From contig NW_025856392.1 in the NCBI RefSeq assembly GCF_002878395.1, forward strand, positions 20,904 through 84,903: DNA of 64,000 nt. Direction: 5' to 3'. The stretch comes from Capsicum annuum. Lineage: Eukaryota; Streptophyta; Magnoliopsida; Solanales; Solanaceae. Below the pieces are notes generated by a model. The model saw nothing but the letters and a program-made list of their open reading frames with translations, ran no database searches and was not told the origin of the DNA. Position numbers and translations under genes: made by a program. Of the stretch, positions 47,700 to 59,109 are shown piece after piece. Position 1 is the first letter of the stretch; each line of letters opens with the position of its first letter.

Positions 47700-48930
47700 A
47701 TGGTACTAACAAAACTCAGAGAACTAAAAAAACAATTAAAGGATCTCTTAGATAAGGGATTCATCAGGCCCAGCATTTCCCCATGGGGCGCTTCAGTATT
47801 ATTCATACGCAAGAAACACGGTTCTATTTGGATGTGTGTAGACTACCATCAACTCAATAAGTTCACGATCAAGAACAAGTATCCTCTTCCTAGAATCAAT
47901 GAATTGTTTGAGTAATTTCAGGGTGCCAGCTATTTCTCTAAGATTTACCTCAGATACGGCAATCATCAGCTCAGATTTAGAGAATGTGACATTCTAAAAA
48001 TACGTTTTCGTACTCGGTATGGTCATTTTGAATTCTTAGTTATATCCTTTGGTCTTACCAATGCCCCAAGAACTTTTATGGACATGATGAACCATTTCAT
48101 TAAGCAGTACTTGGACATGTTTGTCATAGTCTTCATAGATGATATTCTGATCTATTACCGAAGTGAGTATGATCATGCAGACCATCTCAGAACAGTACTT
48201 AAAAATTTTCGAGACCATCAGCTATTCAACAAATTTTGTAAGTGAAAAATATTTCATGGTTAGTAGCATTCCTTTGTTATATCATTTCCAGTGATGGCAT
48301 TAGAGTGAATCCTCAAAAGATGAAAATAGTAAGAAACTAGCCTCACCCTATCTCTCCCTCAGATATTAGGATTTTCTTGGGTTTGGCCAGCTATTACAGA
48401 TGGTTTGTTAAGAGATTTTCTTCTATTGCATCCCCTTTGTCTAGATTGACTTAGAAGAAAGCCAAGTTTTAGAGGTTAGATCCTTGTGAGAAGAATTTTT
48501 AGGAGTTGAAGACTCGACTAACCTCAGCTCTGGTATTAGCTCTTCTAGATGGTCCAGATGGTTTCATAGTATATTGTGATGAATCAAGAGTAGGTTTGGG
48601 TTGTGTCCTCTTACAGCATGGTAAGGTCATAGCCTTTACCTCCAGACAGCTTAAGCCCCATGAGAGGAATTATCGTACTCATGATCTTGCATTAGCAACC
48701 GTAGTATTTGCCTTGAAGATTTAGAGGCTTAATCTATACGGTGTTCACATAGATGTGTTCACAGGTCATAAAAGTCTTCAGTATGCCTTTTCTCAGAAAG
48801 ATCTTAATCCTCGTCGGAGAAAGTGGTTAGAGCTCTTGAAAGATTATGACATGAGTATCCTTTATCATCTGGGCAAGGCCAAAATAGTGGCCAACACCCT
48901 CAGTTGACTATCCATGGGTAGTGTTTCTTA
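47700..48930 (+). pseudogene. C2 reverse transcriptase and RNase H, decayed
   Basis: The RT start is open at 47700-47915 ([40 protein letters not shown]). After a TAG the palm continues with [10 protein letters not shown] near 48130-48160, catalytic Asp pair intact. RNase H is open at 48506-48724 ([39 protein letters not shown]). It lacks the RT duplication of C1 and shows the ancestral layout. Confidence 0.82.
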
Positions 48931-48939
48931 TTTTGATGA

Positions 48940-50483
48940 TAGTAAGAAAATGTTAGCGCAGGAAGTCCATCAGCTTGCCAAACTAGGCGTTCTCTTAGTC
49001 GATACATAAGATGGTGATATATGGGTTCAGAGTAATTCAGAATCATCTCTAGTTTTTGAGGTGAATATAAAGCAAGATAGAGATCCCAGCCTTGTCAAGT
49101 TGAAAGAGTCAGTCCAGGATTAGAAAGTAGAAGTTTTCTCCGAAAGGGGAGATGGTATCCTTCACTGTCAGGTTTGTCTCTGTGTTCCAGGTGTAGAGGA
49201 CTTAAGGAAGAAAATTCTTGCAGAAGCACATGGTGTGCACTACTCTATTCATCCAGGGCCACAAAGATGTACCGCGACTTGTGGTAACTCTATTGGTGGA
49301 GTGGGATGACAAAAGACATTGCAGATTTTGTGGGTAAGTAATCTACATGCCAGCAGGTTAAGATAGCGCATCAAAAGCCTAGTAGGTCCATGAAGGAGTT
49401 TAGTATTCCTACTTGGAAGTGGGAAGTTCTGAACATAGACTTCATGATGGGTTTGCCTCAAACTCGCCATCAGCATGATTCAGTCTAGGTCATTATAGAT
49501 AGAATAACCAATCAGCTCATTTCCTTCTAGTTCATACCTCTTATTCAGCAAAGGATTATGCCAAACTCTACATCAATGAGTTTGTCAGATTGCACGGTGT
49601 TCCATTGTCCATTATCTCAGAAAAAGGTACCCAGTTCACCTTTCATTTTTGGAAAGCATTCCAAAAGGGTCTTGGTATCTAAGTTCATCTCAGTACAACC
49701 TTTCATCCTCAGAAATATGGTCAAGCAGAGAGGACCATTAAGAATCTAGAAGATACGCTAAGAGCATGTGCAATTGATTTCAAGGGTAGTTGGGATGACC
49801 ACATGCCTTTGATTGAATTTGCATACAACAATGTCATTCCAATATTCAGATGACTTCATTCGGAGATCACTATGGTAGGTGATGTAGATATCCTATTGTT
49901 TGGTTCAAAGATAGTGAGCCTCAGTCATAGGTCCTGACTTGGTATTTGATGCGTTAGAAAAAGTCCAGTTGATTAGAGAAAGACTCAGGGCTTCTTAGAG
50001 TCGACAAAAGTCTTATGTAGATGTTCATTGAAATGATCTTGAGTTTTAGAGGTGATCATGTCTATCTAAAGATATCTCCCATGAAGGAAGTGAAGAGATT
50101 CAGCAAGTAGGGAAAGCTCAGTCTCTGATATATTGGTCCCTTTAAGATTCTCAGTCGCTTTGGCAAGGTAGCCTATGAGCTTAAATTGCCTTTAGATCTA
50201 GCCTTACTTCATCCAGTATTTAGAGTCTCTTTTATCAAGAAGTGCATAGGAGACCCATCAGTTGTAGTCCATATTCAGAGCGTTGATGTTCAGAAAACCC
50301 TCTTATGAAGAGATTCTAGTCGATATCTTAGACTATCAGACTTGTAGATTGAGGAACAAAGAGGTCCCTTTAGTTAAGGTTCTTTGGAAAAATTAGTCCA
50401 TCGAGGGAGCTACTTGGGAAGAAGAAGAAGACTTGCGTACCAAGTATCCTCACCTCTTTTCTGCCAACTTAGACCAAGCTTAA
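48940..50483 (+). pseudogene. C2 integrase with chromodomain, decayed
   Basis: The core around 49420-49760 shows IDFMMGLP and SEKGTQF. As in C1 the second catalytic Asp is Glu. Frames shift several times (for example near 49500 and 49845). The C-terminal part has VSFIKKCIGDPSVVV near 50228-50270. The chromodomain is near 50320-50440 (LRNKEVPLVKVLW) and keeps the GATWEEEED segment that C1 has lost. The coding end is the TAA at 50481-50483. Confidence 0.8.
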
Positions 50484-50878
50484 GGTAACAATTCTCTTTA
50501 AACTTATTCTGTTTCATGTTCTGTGATCATCATGAACTTGGTATTCAGTTTCATGTTCATATTCCCATTATAAACTTGGTATCAAGTACCATTGCATATT
50601 CAGTCATGCACTCATGTATAAGTTCGGTTTATGTAATTATGCATAAGACATGCATTCTCATTGTGAGAAACTTAGTTCTTCAGAACACTCAGTCATGCAT
50701 TCATGAATCAGTTACACATGTATCAAATATGCATGTTCAGTGTTATATATTCATCTTGTAAGTCATGTCACTCATGAGATCATGTTCCAGTTATTCAAAT
50801 TTAGTAAGTACGTCAGTTATCTTTGCTCCCCTCTCAGTCAGTCTCATTCGAGGATGAATATTCTCAAGGAGAAGATTT
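50484..50878 (+). other. C2 3' untranslated region and PPT
   Basis: It is colinear with 30155-30549. The PPT is 'ctcaaggagaagat' at about 50863-50876, just before TGTAATACCCC at 50879. Confidence 0.75.
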
Positions 50879-51213
50879 TGTAATACCCCATAATTTTCCT
50901 AGCTAATTGTATCGCAAGAATTTTTAGTATTAGCTTCTAAATTGAATGATGGTTATTCCATGAGTAATCTTCAAGATTTTCACTTTTTTTGATATGGGAA
51001 ATTCAATAAGCTTTCCATCGATATAAGATTCGCTCAAATCAAATAACTGAATCAGAAGTTACAACTAATTCAAGTTCATATCATAAAATAGGGCTGTAGT
51101 AATCAGTGGCGCGCTGCGCCACAAGAGGAAATGGCATTTGGAAAATTCCAATAGGGGTCCACAATTATGGCATGTCGTGCTAGGGCCCAATTTCAAAATT
51201 GTCTATTTTCCAG
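50879..51213 (+). repeat. C2 3' LTR, first part
   Basis: It matches 30550-30847 and is closest to that LTR. It is interrupted at 51213 (after tccag) by D. Confidence 0.88.
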
Positions 51214-51833
51214 TGTAACACTCTGATTTACTGAACTGGAATGCTACACGGTGCTCATGACCCCGAGGGACCACAAGTTAAACCATGACTGATATCTGTA
51301 CCTGTATACAGCAAATCATGATATAATAGTGTGGAATACATGGAACTGTAAGGCCATAAGGTTCAACTGAATACAAACATGTGGGCAAAAATACCCAGAA
51401 CAGCTGAATCTGAAAGTAAATCCAAAAGCCTCTAAACTGTCTGAATAAGGAGTTGAAGGATCATGTCTCCAACTAACTCTGTAAAATTGAACTGAAGAAT
51501 AAATAAATAAATCAAATTATATTATCCTCGATTCAATGACGAATCACTATGTCTCTGCTACTAGAACGTTACCGCTACTACTAGGCTGGAGCTCGTGTCT
51601 CGGAACCTATGGTGTAACATGAAAAGAAAGCACCATAGCGCAAATGCGTCAGTACAACTGGAGTAGTGAGTATACGAGGAAGGTAGGCTGAACATAAAGG
51701 GTTTCATGCATGAACAACACTGAATGACTAATATACGTGGGATTGCAAACACATATATATAGAAACTAGAACCGTGAATACGTGATAGCATGCTTGTAAG
51801 CTAATACATGGTTTCCTGATAACTGTCATGACT

Positions 51834-52023
51834 GATACTAAAATTGATAACATGGATGACTGTATCTGAGAGTCCTATATATACTAAAATCTAAAGAACG
51901 CTCTGAGCTCTTTTACTGAGACTGATACTAAAACTGATAACATGGATGACTGTATCTGACAGTCCTGTATATACTGAAATATAAAGAACTATCGGAGTTA
52001 TTTTACTAAGACTGATACTTAAA
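51834..52023 (-). repeat. 90-bp tandem repeat in D 3' LTR
   Basis: Units start at 51834 and 51924 with a partial unit from 52014, each beginning 'gatact(a)aaa' and containing 'gataacatggatgactgta'. The 5' LTR has the same array (about 59745-59940), so it predates insertion. Confidence 0.85.
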
Positions 52024-53669
52024 CTATGGGAAGTAGTGTTTAACTGACATGGCCCATGTATGCCATTATGGCTAGGCTGGGGTCCAATCTCTGCCCCCAC
52101 TGGAGGGGGGTCAATACCGCGCCACTGGTAAGGACAGCTGTGAGTGACCCTTATCTGGCGGGTACTCAATGAGAACGGTGGGAACCCTAAACTGACGGGT
52201 TAAGCCACCTCATCAACCCTAAGTTGACGGGTTCAGATGTCTTAACCTACGTTGGCTACGTAGTTCTAGAACACAAGGATTTCTTCTAAGAATCACACCC
52301 TGAACTAGCGGGGGAGTTCCCATCCTTGTGTTCACTTGGTGCTAACCTCTACTCCGATCTGGAGGGACTAGACATGAATAACTGACTGTGCATGACTTAA
52401 TCTTAATGAATTCCATTGACTGGAGGAATGTTATCGATACCTGACAAATGATTGAGAGTACTGAAGTTACTCAAATTGACTGTGAATACTGAGGTTGCTG
52501 AGGTTCCTAAACACTGAGAGTACTGAGATTACTGGACTACTGAGATTACTGAGATTTCTAAGTTTTCCTGAGTCACATGACTGACTGAATTCTATAGATC
52601 ATGGCTTGACTGAGATTATCATGAAAACATGACATGGATCTAGGCACATAACTATATTTTTCGGGTAGATGTACCCCCAAGACCCGATGGAAGAAAACTG
52701 ACGCACATGACTGACTTGATCATAAGAGTAGTGTCCATAATATATAATATCTTAAGTAGTGATCTCATACTAAGCATGGTTATCAACAATGTATTACATG
52801 GAAAGGATTTCATATCACATAGAAGTACTTACACAATATTAATATCATGTTCATTGCATAATCATATTGGCAACACATACAAATAGCATGGAAGTTCATG
52901 TGGATTGCATGGCTATCATACATCTTGTTCATAAGTAGGATTTTCAAGTAGACATAGCATAATCTGATAAGAATAGTTTATGAGTATTCACACAACATTC
53001 ACAAAGCACATTAATAACATAGAAGTCATTGGAACGTAAGGGCATATCATGAATCCCTCACTTAGTCACAATTTACCTATATTGCATCTTTTCTAGTTCC
53101 TTAGGCATTTTATCAAATACCTTACATGCACATCTTAATCATAGCTGAATTCATCAAATTATACATCATGAACAACCAAAGTTACATGTTTCCAACTCAT
53201 ATGATATCATAAATTCACAAAAACATATAAAGATTCCATCTGGGGAATCACCCAATACCAACAACGTGATCATCAACACCCAACAATACAAAAATCATAC
53301 TTTAAAATGAAAAGGAGGAAAACAATCAAGCATTAAAATGGGTATGATCATATCACCAAAAGATTGATTCTTGAACTCTATGAACAAATTGAATCCAAAG
53401 ATGAACACTACGCATACCTAAGGAAGATTCTTGATGATTGACGGAGGAATTTCCTTGAAATCAGATCTTCAAGCTTACTTATGAAACCGTAGTTGTTTTT
53501 CTCCTTTAGTGCTCTTGGATGATGACCGTTGAGATGAAAATAGGGTTGCAGTATGTTTAGAAGATATAAATTTCGTAGGGTTAAGTTTAGGAATGTATAA
53601 GGAGTATTTAAAGACTTAATTACCTTTAAAATAACTCAAGATGGAGTGTTCTTGACACCTAGAATTGGC

Positions 53670-53765
53670 TTAGGCGGCGCCCAAGTTATTACCTATGCCT
53701 AGGTTGGGCGGAGCCTAACCAATCGCCTATGCTTGGGTTAGGCGGCGCCTAACCAATCGCTTATG
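53670..53765 (-). repeat. CpG-rich palindromic repeats in D 3' LTR
   Basis: The 'gttaggcg-g-cgcctaac' palindrome (8-bp arms) and 'caatcgcctatgc' words are repeated at about 32-33 bp spacing. They are GC-rich within an AT-rich LTR, and the 5' LTR has the same at about 61555-61650. Confidence 0.8.
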
Positions 53766-54103
53766 CTTACTGTCTCTCACAAAAATGGGCATAACTTGTC
53801 GCTCGGATATCGGATTAAGGTGAAATTGGTATCGGTGGAAAGATAATTTGATTTTGTATTACTTGGTGGGTCTAAATCAGCCAAAATACCACATTAACGT
53901 TCACTTATACTCATTCAAAGATGACCCTTGCAAAATCAAACACCAAAACTTGATGGATTCAAAAACTCTTAGCTTGTATTACATTAAGTGACTCATATGA
54001 ACATGCTTAATAGATCATAAGTTATCGTATCACTAGGATATTCATTATAAGTTATGTATTCAAGTATGAATCACAAGATTAGAAACATGCGGGTTATTAC
54101 AAT

Positions 54104-54116
54104 ATCTCCCCCTTGG
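54104..54116 (-). other. D polypurine tract
   Basis: The minus strand reads 'ccaagggggagat' just before TGTAATAACCC of the LTR, with 'gaggacgaatattc' upstream. Confidence 0.88.
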
Positions 54117-54341
54117 GAATATTCGTCCTCGAATAAGAATTTACTGAGAAGGGATACGATACAATAGAATCTGAACTGAACATGAAGAAATCAAACTTGA
54201 TCTCATGACTGACATGCTAAACATACTGAACTCGTGCATATCTAATGCATGGACAACTGATACATGAATGCATGACTGAGTATGAAACGGTTAATAGGTA
54301 CCAAGTTTATACTGGAAACATGAACATGAAACTTAGTAAGC

Positions 54342-56009
54342 TTAAGGAGCACTGTTACCTTGATCTTGATAGGAATTGGTGGGGAAGAGGTGAGGATACT
54401 TGGTATGCATATCTGTTTCTGCTTCCCAAGTAGCTTCCTCATGAGACTAATTTCGCCAAAGAACCTTGACATGAGGGACTTCTTTGTTCCTCAATCTACG
54501 AGTCTGATAATCTAAAATTTTGACTGGAATCTGTTCATAAGAGAGGTTGTTCTGAATGTCGATGCTCTGAATAGGGACAACAACTGTTGGGTCACCTATG
54601 CACTTTTTTAGCAAAGAGACATGGAAGACTGGTTGGACTGTGGCTAGATCTGAAGGCAACTCAAGCTCATAAGCTACCTTGCCAAAGCGACAAATAATTC
54701 TAAAGGGACCGACATACCGGGGACTGAGTTTCCCTTTCTTGCCGAACCTCTTCACTCCCTTCATAGGAGAGATCTTAAGATAGACATAGTCATTGACCTC
54801 AAACTCGAGATCCTTTATACGAACATCTGCATAAGACTTCTGTCAGCTCTAAGCAGCCCGGAGTCTCTCTCTGATCAATTGAACTTTCTCTAAGTCGTCG
54901 AATACTAAGTCAGGACCTATGACTGAGGCCTCACTAACTTTGAACCAACCAATCAGAGATCTACATCTCCTACCATAGAGAGCTTTAAATAGAGCCATCT
55001 GAATACTAGAATGATAGTTATTATTGTATGCAAACTCAATCAAAGGAAAGTGGTCGTCCCAACTTCCCTTGAAGTCAATTGCACATTCCCTTAGAATCTC
55101 TTCAAGAGTTTGAATGGTCTTCTCTGCTTGACCATCTGTATGAGGATGAAATGTTGTACTAAGATAGACTTAGGTACGGAGACCCTTTTGGAATGCTTTC
55201 CAAAAGTGAGAAGTAAACTGGGTACCTTGGTCTGAGATGATGATAATGGAACACCGTTTAATCTGACTAACTCCCTAATATATAGTTTGGCATAATCCTC
55301 GGTGGAATAAGAAGTACGAACAGGAAGGAAATGAGCTGACTTGGTCATTCTATCTATAATGACCCAGAATGAATCATGCTGATGATGAGTTCTAGGCAAA
55401 CCTGTCACCATGTCCATGTTAACTTCTTCCCACTTCCAAGTAGGAATGGTGAACTCTTGCATGGAACCACTAGGTTTCTGATGCTCTATATTAACCTGCT
55501 GACATATAGAGCACTTAGCCATAAAATCTGCAAAATCTATCTTTAACCCACTCCACCAATAGATCTCCCACATGTCGCGGTACATTTTAGTGGCCCTTGG
55601 ATGAATAGAGTATCACGCACCATGCGCTTCTACAAGAATTTGCTGCCTCAATTCATCTACACCTGGAACACATAAACGACCCTGACAATGAAGAACACTA
55701 TGTCCCCCTTGGGAGAAAACCTCGACTTTCTGATTCTGAACTGACTCTTTGAGCTTGACAAGGCTAGGATCCCTGTCTTGTTTCTCTTTCACCTCGAAAA
55801 CTAGAGATGACTCAAAACTACTATGAACACATACACCACCCTCTGAAGAATCAAATAAGCGAACGCCTATTCTGGCAAGATAATGGATCTCCTGAGACAT
55901 CTTTTTCTTACTATCCTCAACGTGAGAAATACTACCCATGGAGAGTCGATTGAGAGCATCGACCACAACATTGGCCATGCCCGGATGATAAAGAACACTT
56001 ATGTCGTAA
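54342..56009 (-). pseudogene. D integrase with chromodomain (frameshifted)
   Basis: The linker and zinc region are open at 55613-56017 (YHPGMANVVVDALNRLSMGS, AHGA). The core at 55091-55585 starts MYRDMWEIYWWSGLKIDFAD, has CSICQQV, MDMVTGLPRTHHQHDSFWVI and DRMTKSAHFLPVRTSY. One base is missing near 55235-55250, so the second catalytic motif (S-D-Q-G-T-Q-F) lies in another frame. The C-terminal part 54447-54764 has [19 protein letters not shown], then [17 protein letters not shown] and the chromodomain [21 protein letters not shown] follows, then EEATWEAETDM and the coding end at 54342. Apart from shifts, the catalytic Asp residues are kept. Confidence 0.87.
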
Positions 56010-57369
56010 TTCTTCAAGAGCTCTAACGACCTTCTCTAGCAAAGATTGAGATCTTTCTGGGAAAAGACATACTGGAGGCTCTTATGGTCTGTGAAGACAT
56101 CTACATGAACTCCATAGAGATAATGCCTCCAAATCTTTAAGGCAAAAACTACCGCTGCTAACTCAAGATCATAAGTAGGTTAATTCTTCTCATGTGGCTT
56201 TAACTATCTGTAGGCGTAGGCTATGACCTTACCATACTGCATGAGGACAAAACCTAAACCCACTTGGATGTATCACAATAGACTACAAAACCATCTGAAC
56301 CATCTGGAATAGCTAGAACTGGAGCAGAGATGAGTTGAGTCTTCAACTCTTGAAAGATCTTTTCGCATGAATCTGACCACTGAAACTTAATCTTCTTCTG
56401 AGTCAATATGGACATGGGATATGCAATAGAAGAAAATCCCTTGATAAACCGTTTGTAATAGCCAGCCAAACCTAAGAAACTCCTAATATCAAATGGAGAT
56501 ACGAGTCTGGGCCAGTTTCTTATTGCCTCTATTTTATGAAGATCTACTCTAATGCCATCACCAGAAACAATATGGCTAAGGAATGCTACTGATCATAGGC
56601 AAAATTCTCACTTGGTAAACTTAGAGAATAACTGGTAATCCCTGAGAGTCTGAAGAACAATCCTAAGATGGTCTGCATGATCACGCTCTGTACGAGAATA
56701 GACAAGAATATCATCTATAAAGACTATGACAAACATGTCCAAGTACTGCTTGAACACACGGTTCGTCAAATCCATAAAAGCTACAGGGACATTGGTAAGA
56801 CGAAATGACATGACTAAAATTTCAAAGTAACCATACCGAGTACGGAAAGCTGTCTTTGAAATGTCACATTCACTAACTCTGAGTTGATGATAGCCTGATC
56901 TAAGGTCTATCTTGGAGAAGTAACTAGTACCCTAAAGTTGGTCGAATAGATCATTAATCCTACGAAGAGGATATCTGTTCTTGACTATGACCTTGTTGAT
57001 TTAATGATAATCAATACACATCCTGAGAGAAACGTCTTTCTTGTGCATGAATAATACTAGCGCACCCCATGGGGAAATGTTGGGTCTGATGAATCCCTTA
57101 TCTAAAATATCCTTCAACTGATCTTTTAATTCCTTAAGTTCTACTAGTTCTATTCTATATGGTGGAATAAAAATAGGTTGAGTATCCAGAATAAGGTCTA
57201 TACCGAAGTCTGTTTCCCATTTGGGATGAATGCCTGGAAGATCTTTGGGAAAGACATCTGAGTATTCATTAACAACAGGGACTGTTTCGAGGCTGGGAGA
57301 TTCAGAACTAGAATCTTTAACACGCACGAGATGATACACACACCCCTTAGAAATCATTTTCCTTGCCCG
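56010..57369 (-). pseudogene. D reverse transcriptase and RNase H (broken)
   Basis: The linker and RT start at 57001-57357 (MISKGCVYHLVRVKDSSSES, VFPKDLPGIHP, then IPPYRIELVELKELKDQLKD and MHKKDVSLRMCIDYH). The frame is broken just after CIDYH. The palm is open at 56608-56811 ([40 protein letters not shown]) with the catalytic pair intact. The connection and RNase H start at 56254-56469 ([32 protein letters not shown]), then shift. It would copy the element RNA into DNA. Confidence 0.85.
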
Positions 57370-57839
57370 GCGGTAGGAAATAAGTTGAACCCTGAATGCT
57401 CAAATGCTACCCTTCCACTCTAGGACGGGCTCATTCGGGAACTGAAGCTGAACTATCCTATTTCTGCAGTCGACTGTGGCATAGCAAGAATGAAGCCAAT
57501 CCATGTAGAGAATGATATCAAAATCAATCAACTTTAACTTTACTAAATCTACTGACGTGGATTTCTGAGATATCATAACCGGGGAATTCCTGTATATCCG
57601 TCGGGCTATGATGGTTTTACCCACTAGGGTAGAGACTAATAAGGGCTCTACTAGTACTTCGGGACTGATTTAAAAATCACCCACTATGTATGGAGTAACA
57701 AAAGACAAAGATTCACCTGGGTCTAGCAAAGCATAAACATGAATATGGAAAACTTGTAACATACCAGTAACGACATCAGGAGAATTTTCCTGATCCTACC
57801 AGGAATGAAGAGCATAGAGTCTATTTTGGCATTGCCTAC
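57370..57839 (-). pseudogene. D aspartic protease (broken)
   Basis: The motif LLDPGESLSFVTPYIV lies near 57680-57735. The catalytic Asp and Gly are present with Pro between them, where Ser or Thr is usual. A stop follows, then the open part 57400-57624 (MGKTIIARRIYRNSPVMISQ and MDWLHSCYATVDCRNRIVQL). It is separated from gag and RT by further stops. Confidence 0.78.
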
Positions 57840-58890
57840 TGGTAGCACTGGAAATAGCACCCTGCTATTTCAGGCGACTAGACTGAGCTATAGAATAATT
57901 TTGCGGACCTTGAAGACTTGATTGCAGACAGTCCCTAATCCTGTGGCCTGGCTTACCACAACCAAAATAGACATCACTACCGGCTCTACAAATGCCCTTG
58001 TAGTTCTTACCATAAGTCTGGCAAAAGGGATTTATTCGGGCACTGCTAACACTACCCTGAGATTTAGAGCCTGGCGTTTTGTTTCTATTTCCATCTTTGA
58101 ACTTCGGCACTTGAGCGCTGGCAGAGGAAGGAGCTGGAATGGTTGACTTAGAGCAAAACTGTGAAGGGTTTTCTCCATGTTACTTAGGGTGAGTAAAGTT
58201 GAAATTACCTGACCTTGCTTTATTGTTCTGCCTCTCCCTAGTCTTAATCATCTTCTTTTCTACTTGATGAGCATGGGTCATGAGTCTTGCTAAGGTCATA
58301 TCACCGATCAGCATCACAGACCTACACTCATTTTCGACGCAATCATTGACCCCTGACACAAACTTGCTCATCTTAGCCATATTGTTTCCAACCACATGAG
58401 TAGCATACCTGGCTAGCTGAGAAAATTTGAGAGAATACTCCCTAACCATCATATTCCCCTTCTTGAGGTTGATGAACTCAATAACTTTGGCTTCCCTTAG
58501 CTCTTGGGGAAAGAATCTGTTTAAGAAGGCTATGACAAATTCCTCCTACTCGATAGGGCCTGAATCATCTAACCTCTCAAACATCCACTATTTGTACCAA
58601 TCATGAGCAACATCCTATAACTGGTAGGCGACTAAGTCAGCACACTCAATAGAAGTAACACCCATGATGTCAATGACCTTCTAGACTTGGTCAATGAACT
58701 CCTGAGGGTCCTCATCAGACTTAGACCCATGGAAAGATGAAGGGTTCATCCGGGTGAATTCCCAAACCCTAGCTTCTTTGGGAGTGGCCACTGTATTGGT
58801 AAATACGGCTCTAAACTCCACATAGGAAACATGTTCGCCCAAAGGATCTTCGGGCTAAGGAGCTGGATGGTTTCTTCTATTTGGGGCCAT
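57840..58890 (-). pseudogene. D gag (multiple TAG stops)
   Basis: The minus-strand ATG at 58890 starts MAPNRRNHPAP. The frame then reads through the Gag domain in one frame with five stops, all TAG, at positions where related copies suggest Gln (CAG) for most of them. Later parts are open: 58180-58452 (MMVREYSLKFSQLARYATHV, MSKFVSGVNDCVENECRSVM) and 57865-58110 with the zinc knuckle FGCGKPGHRIRDC, which lacks its first Cys (Tyr). The pattern suggests decay of a once complete gag by C-to-T changes. Confidence 0.85.
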
Positions 58891-59003
58891 GGTCTGGAAT
58901 GTGAGAAGAATGGATTAGACTGAGAGTTTTACTTGTGATTATGCTCACTTGCATGACATTAATAAAGAAGAAAGGGGATTGTTCCAAAAACGTCTTATAC
59001 CCT

Positions 59004-59043
59004 CCCGCACATAAATGTGGCACGAAACACACCCATGTACAGG
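59004..59043 (-). other. Leader hairpin of D
   Basis: On the minus strand an outer stem cctgtacatg with atgtgcggg and an inner ggtgtg-ttt-cgtgcc (with wobble pairs) keep the fold of C2. It lies directly after the shared 'gccgcatctagtagagtc' motif (59043-59060). Confidence 0.6.
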
Positions 59044-59087
59044 ACTCTACTAGATGCGGCTTTCAGACATCCTAGGACTCTATTGAA

Positions 59088-59105
59088 CCTTAGGCTCTAA
59101 TACCA
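59088..59105 (-). other. D primer binding site (initiator tRNA-Met)
   Basis: The minus strand reads TGGTATTAGAGCCTAAGG, four bases from the LTR end. Confidence 0.9.
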
Positions 59106-59109
59106 AGTT

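Larger units (their letters stand above)
51214..54101 (-). repeat. D 3' LTR (complete)
   Basis: 2888 bp, TGTAACACTC to GGGTTATTACA on the plus strand. It contains a 90-bp tandem repeat (51834-52013 plus a partial unit), the stem-loop shared with C (51607-51638), CpG-rich palindromic repeats (about 53670-53765) and the conserved LTR box (53788-53844). Frames inside it (for example 51891-52169) have no family features. Confidence 0.9.

Noticed and set aside
35100..50878. C2 as an independent insertion of the C family
   Set aside because: It shares the attag junction, the flank and the nested B insertion with C1, so it is a duplicate.
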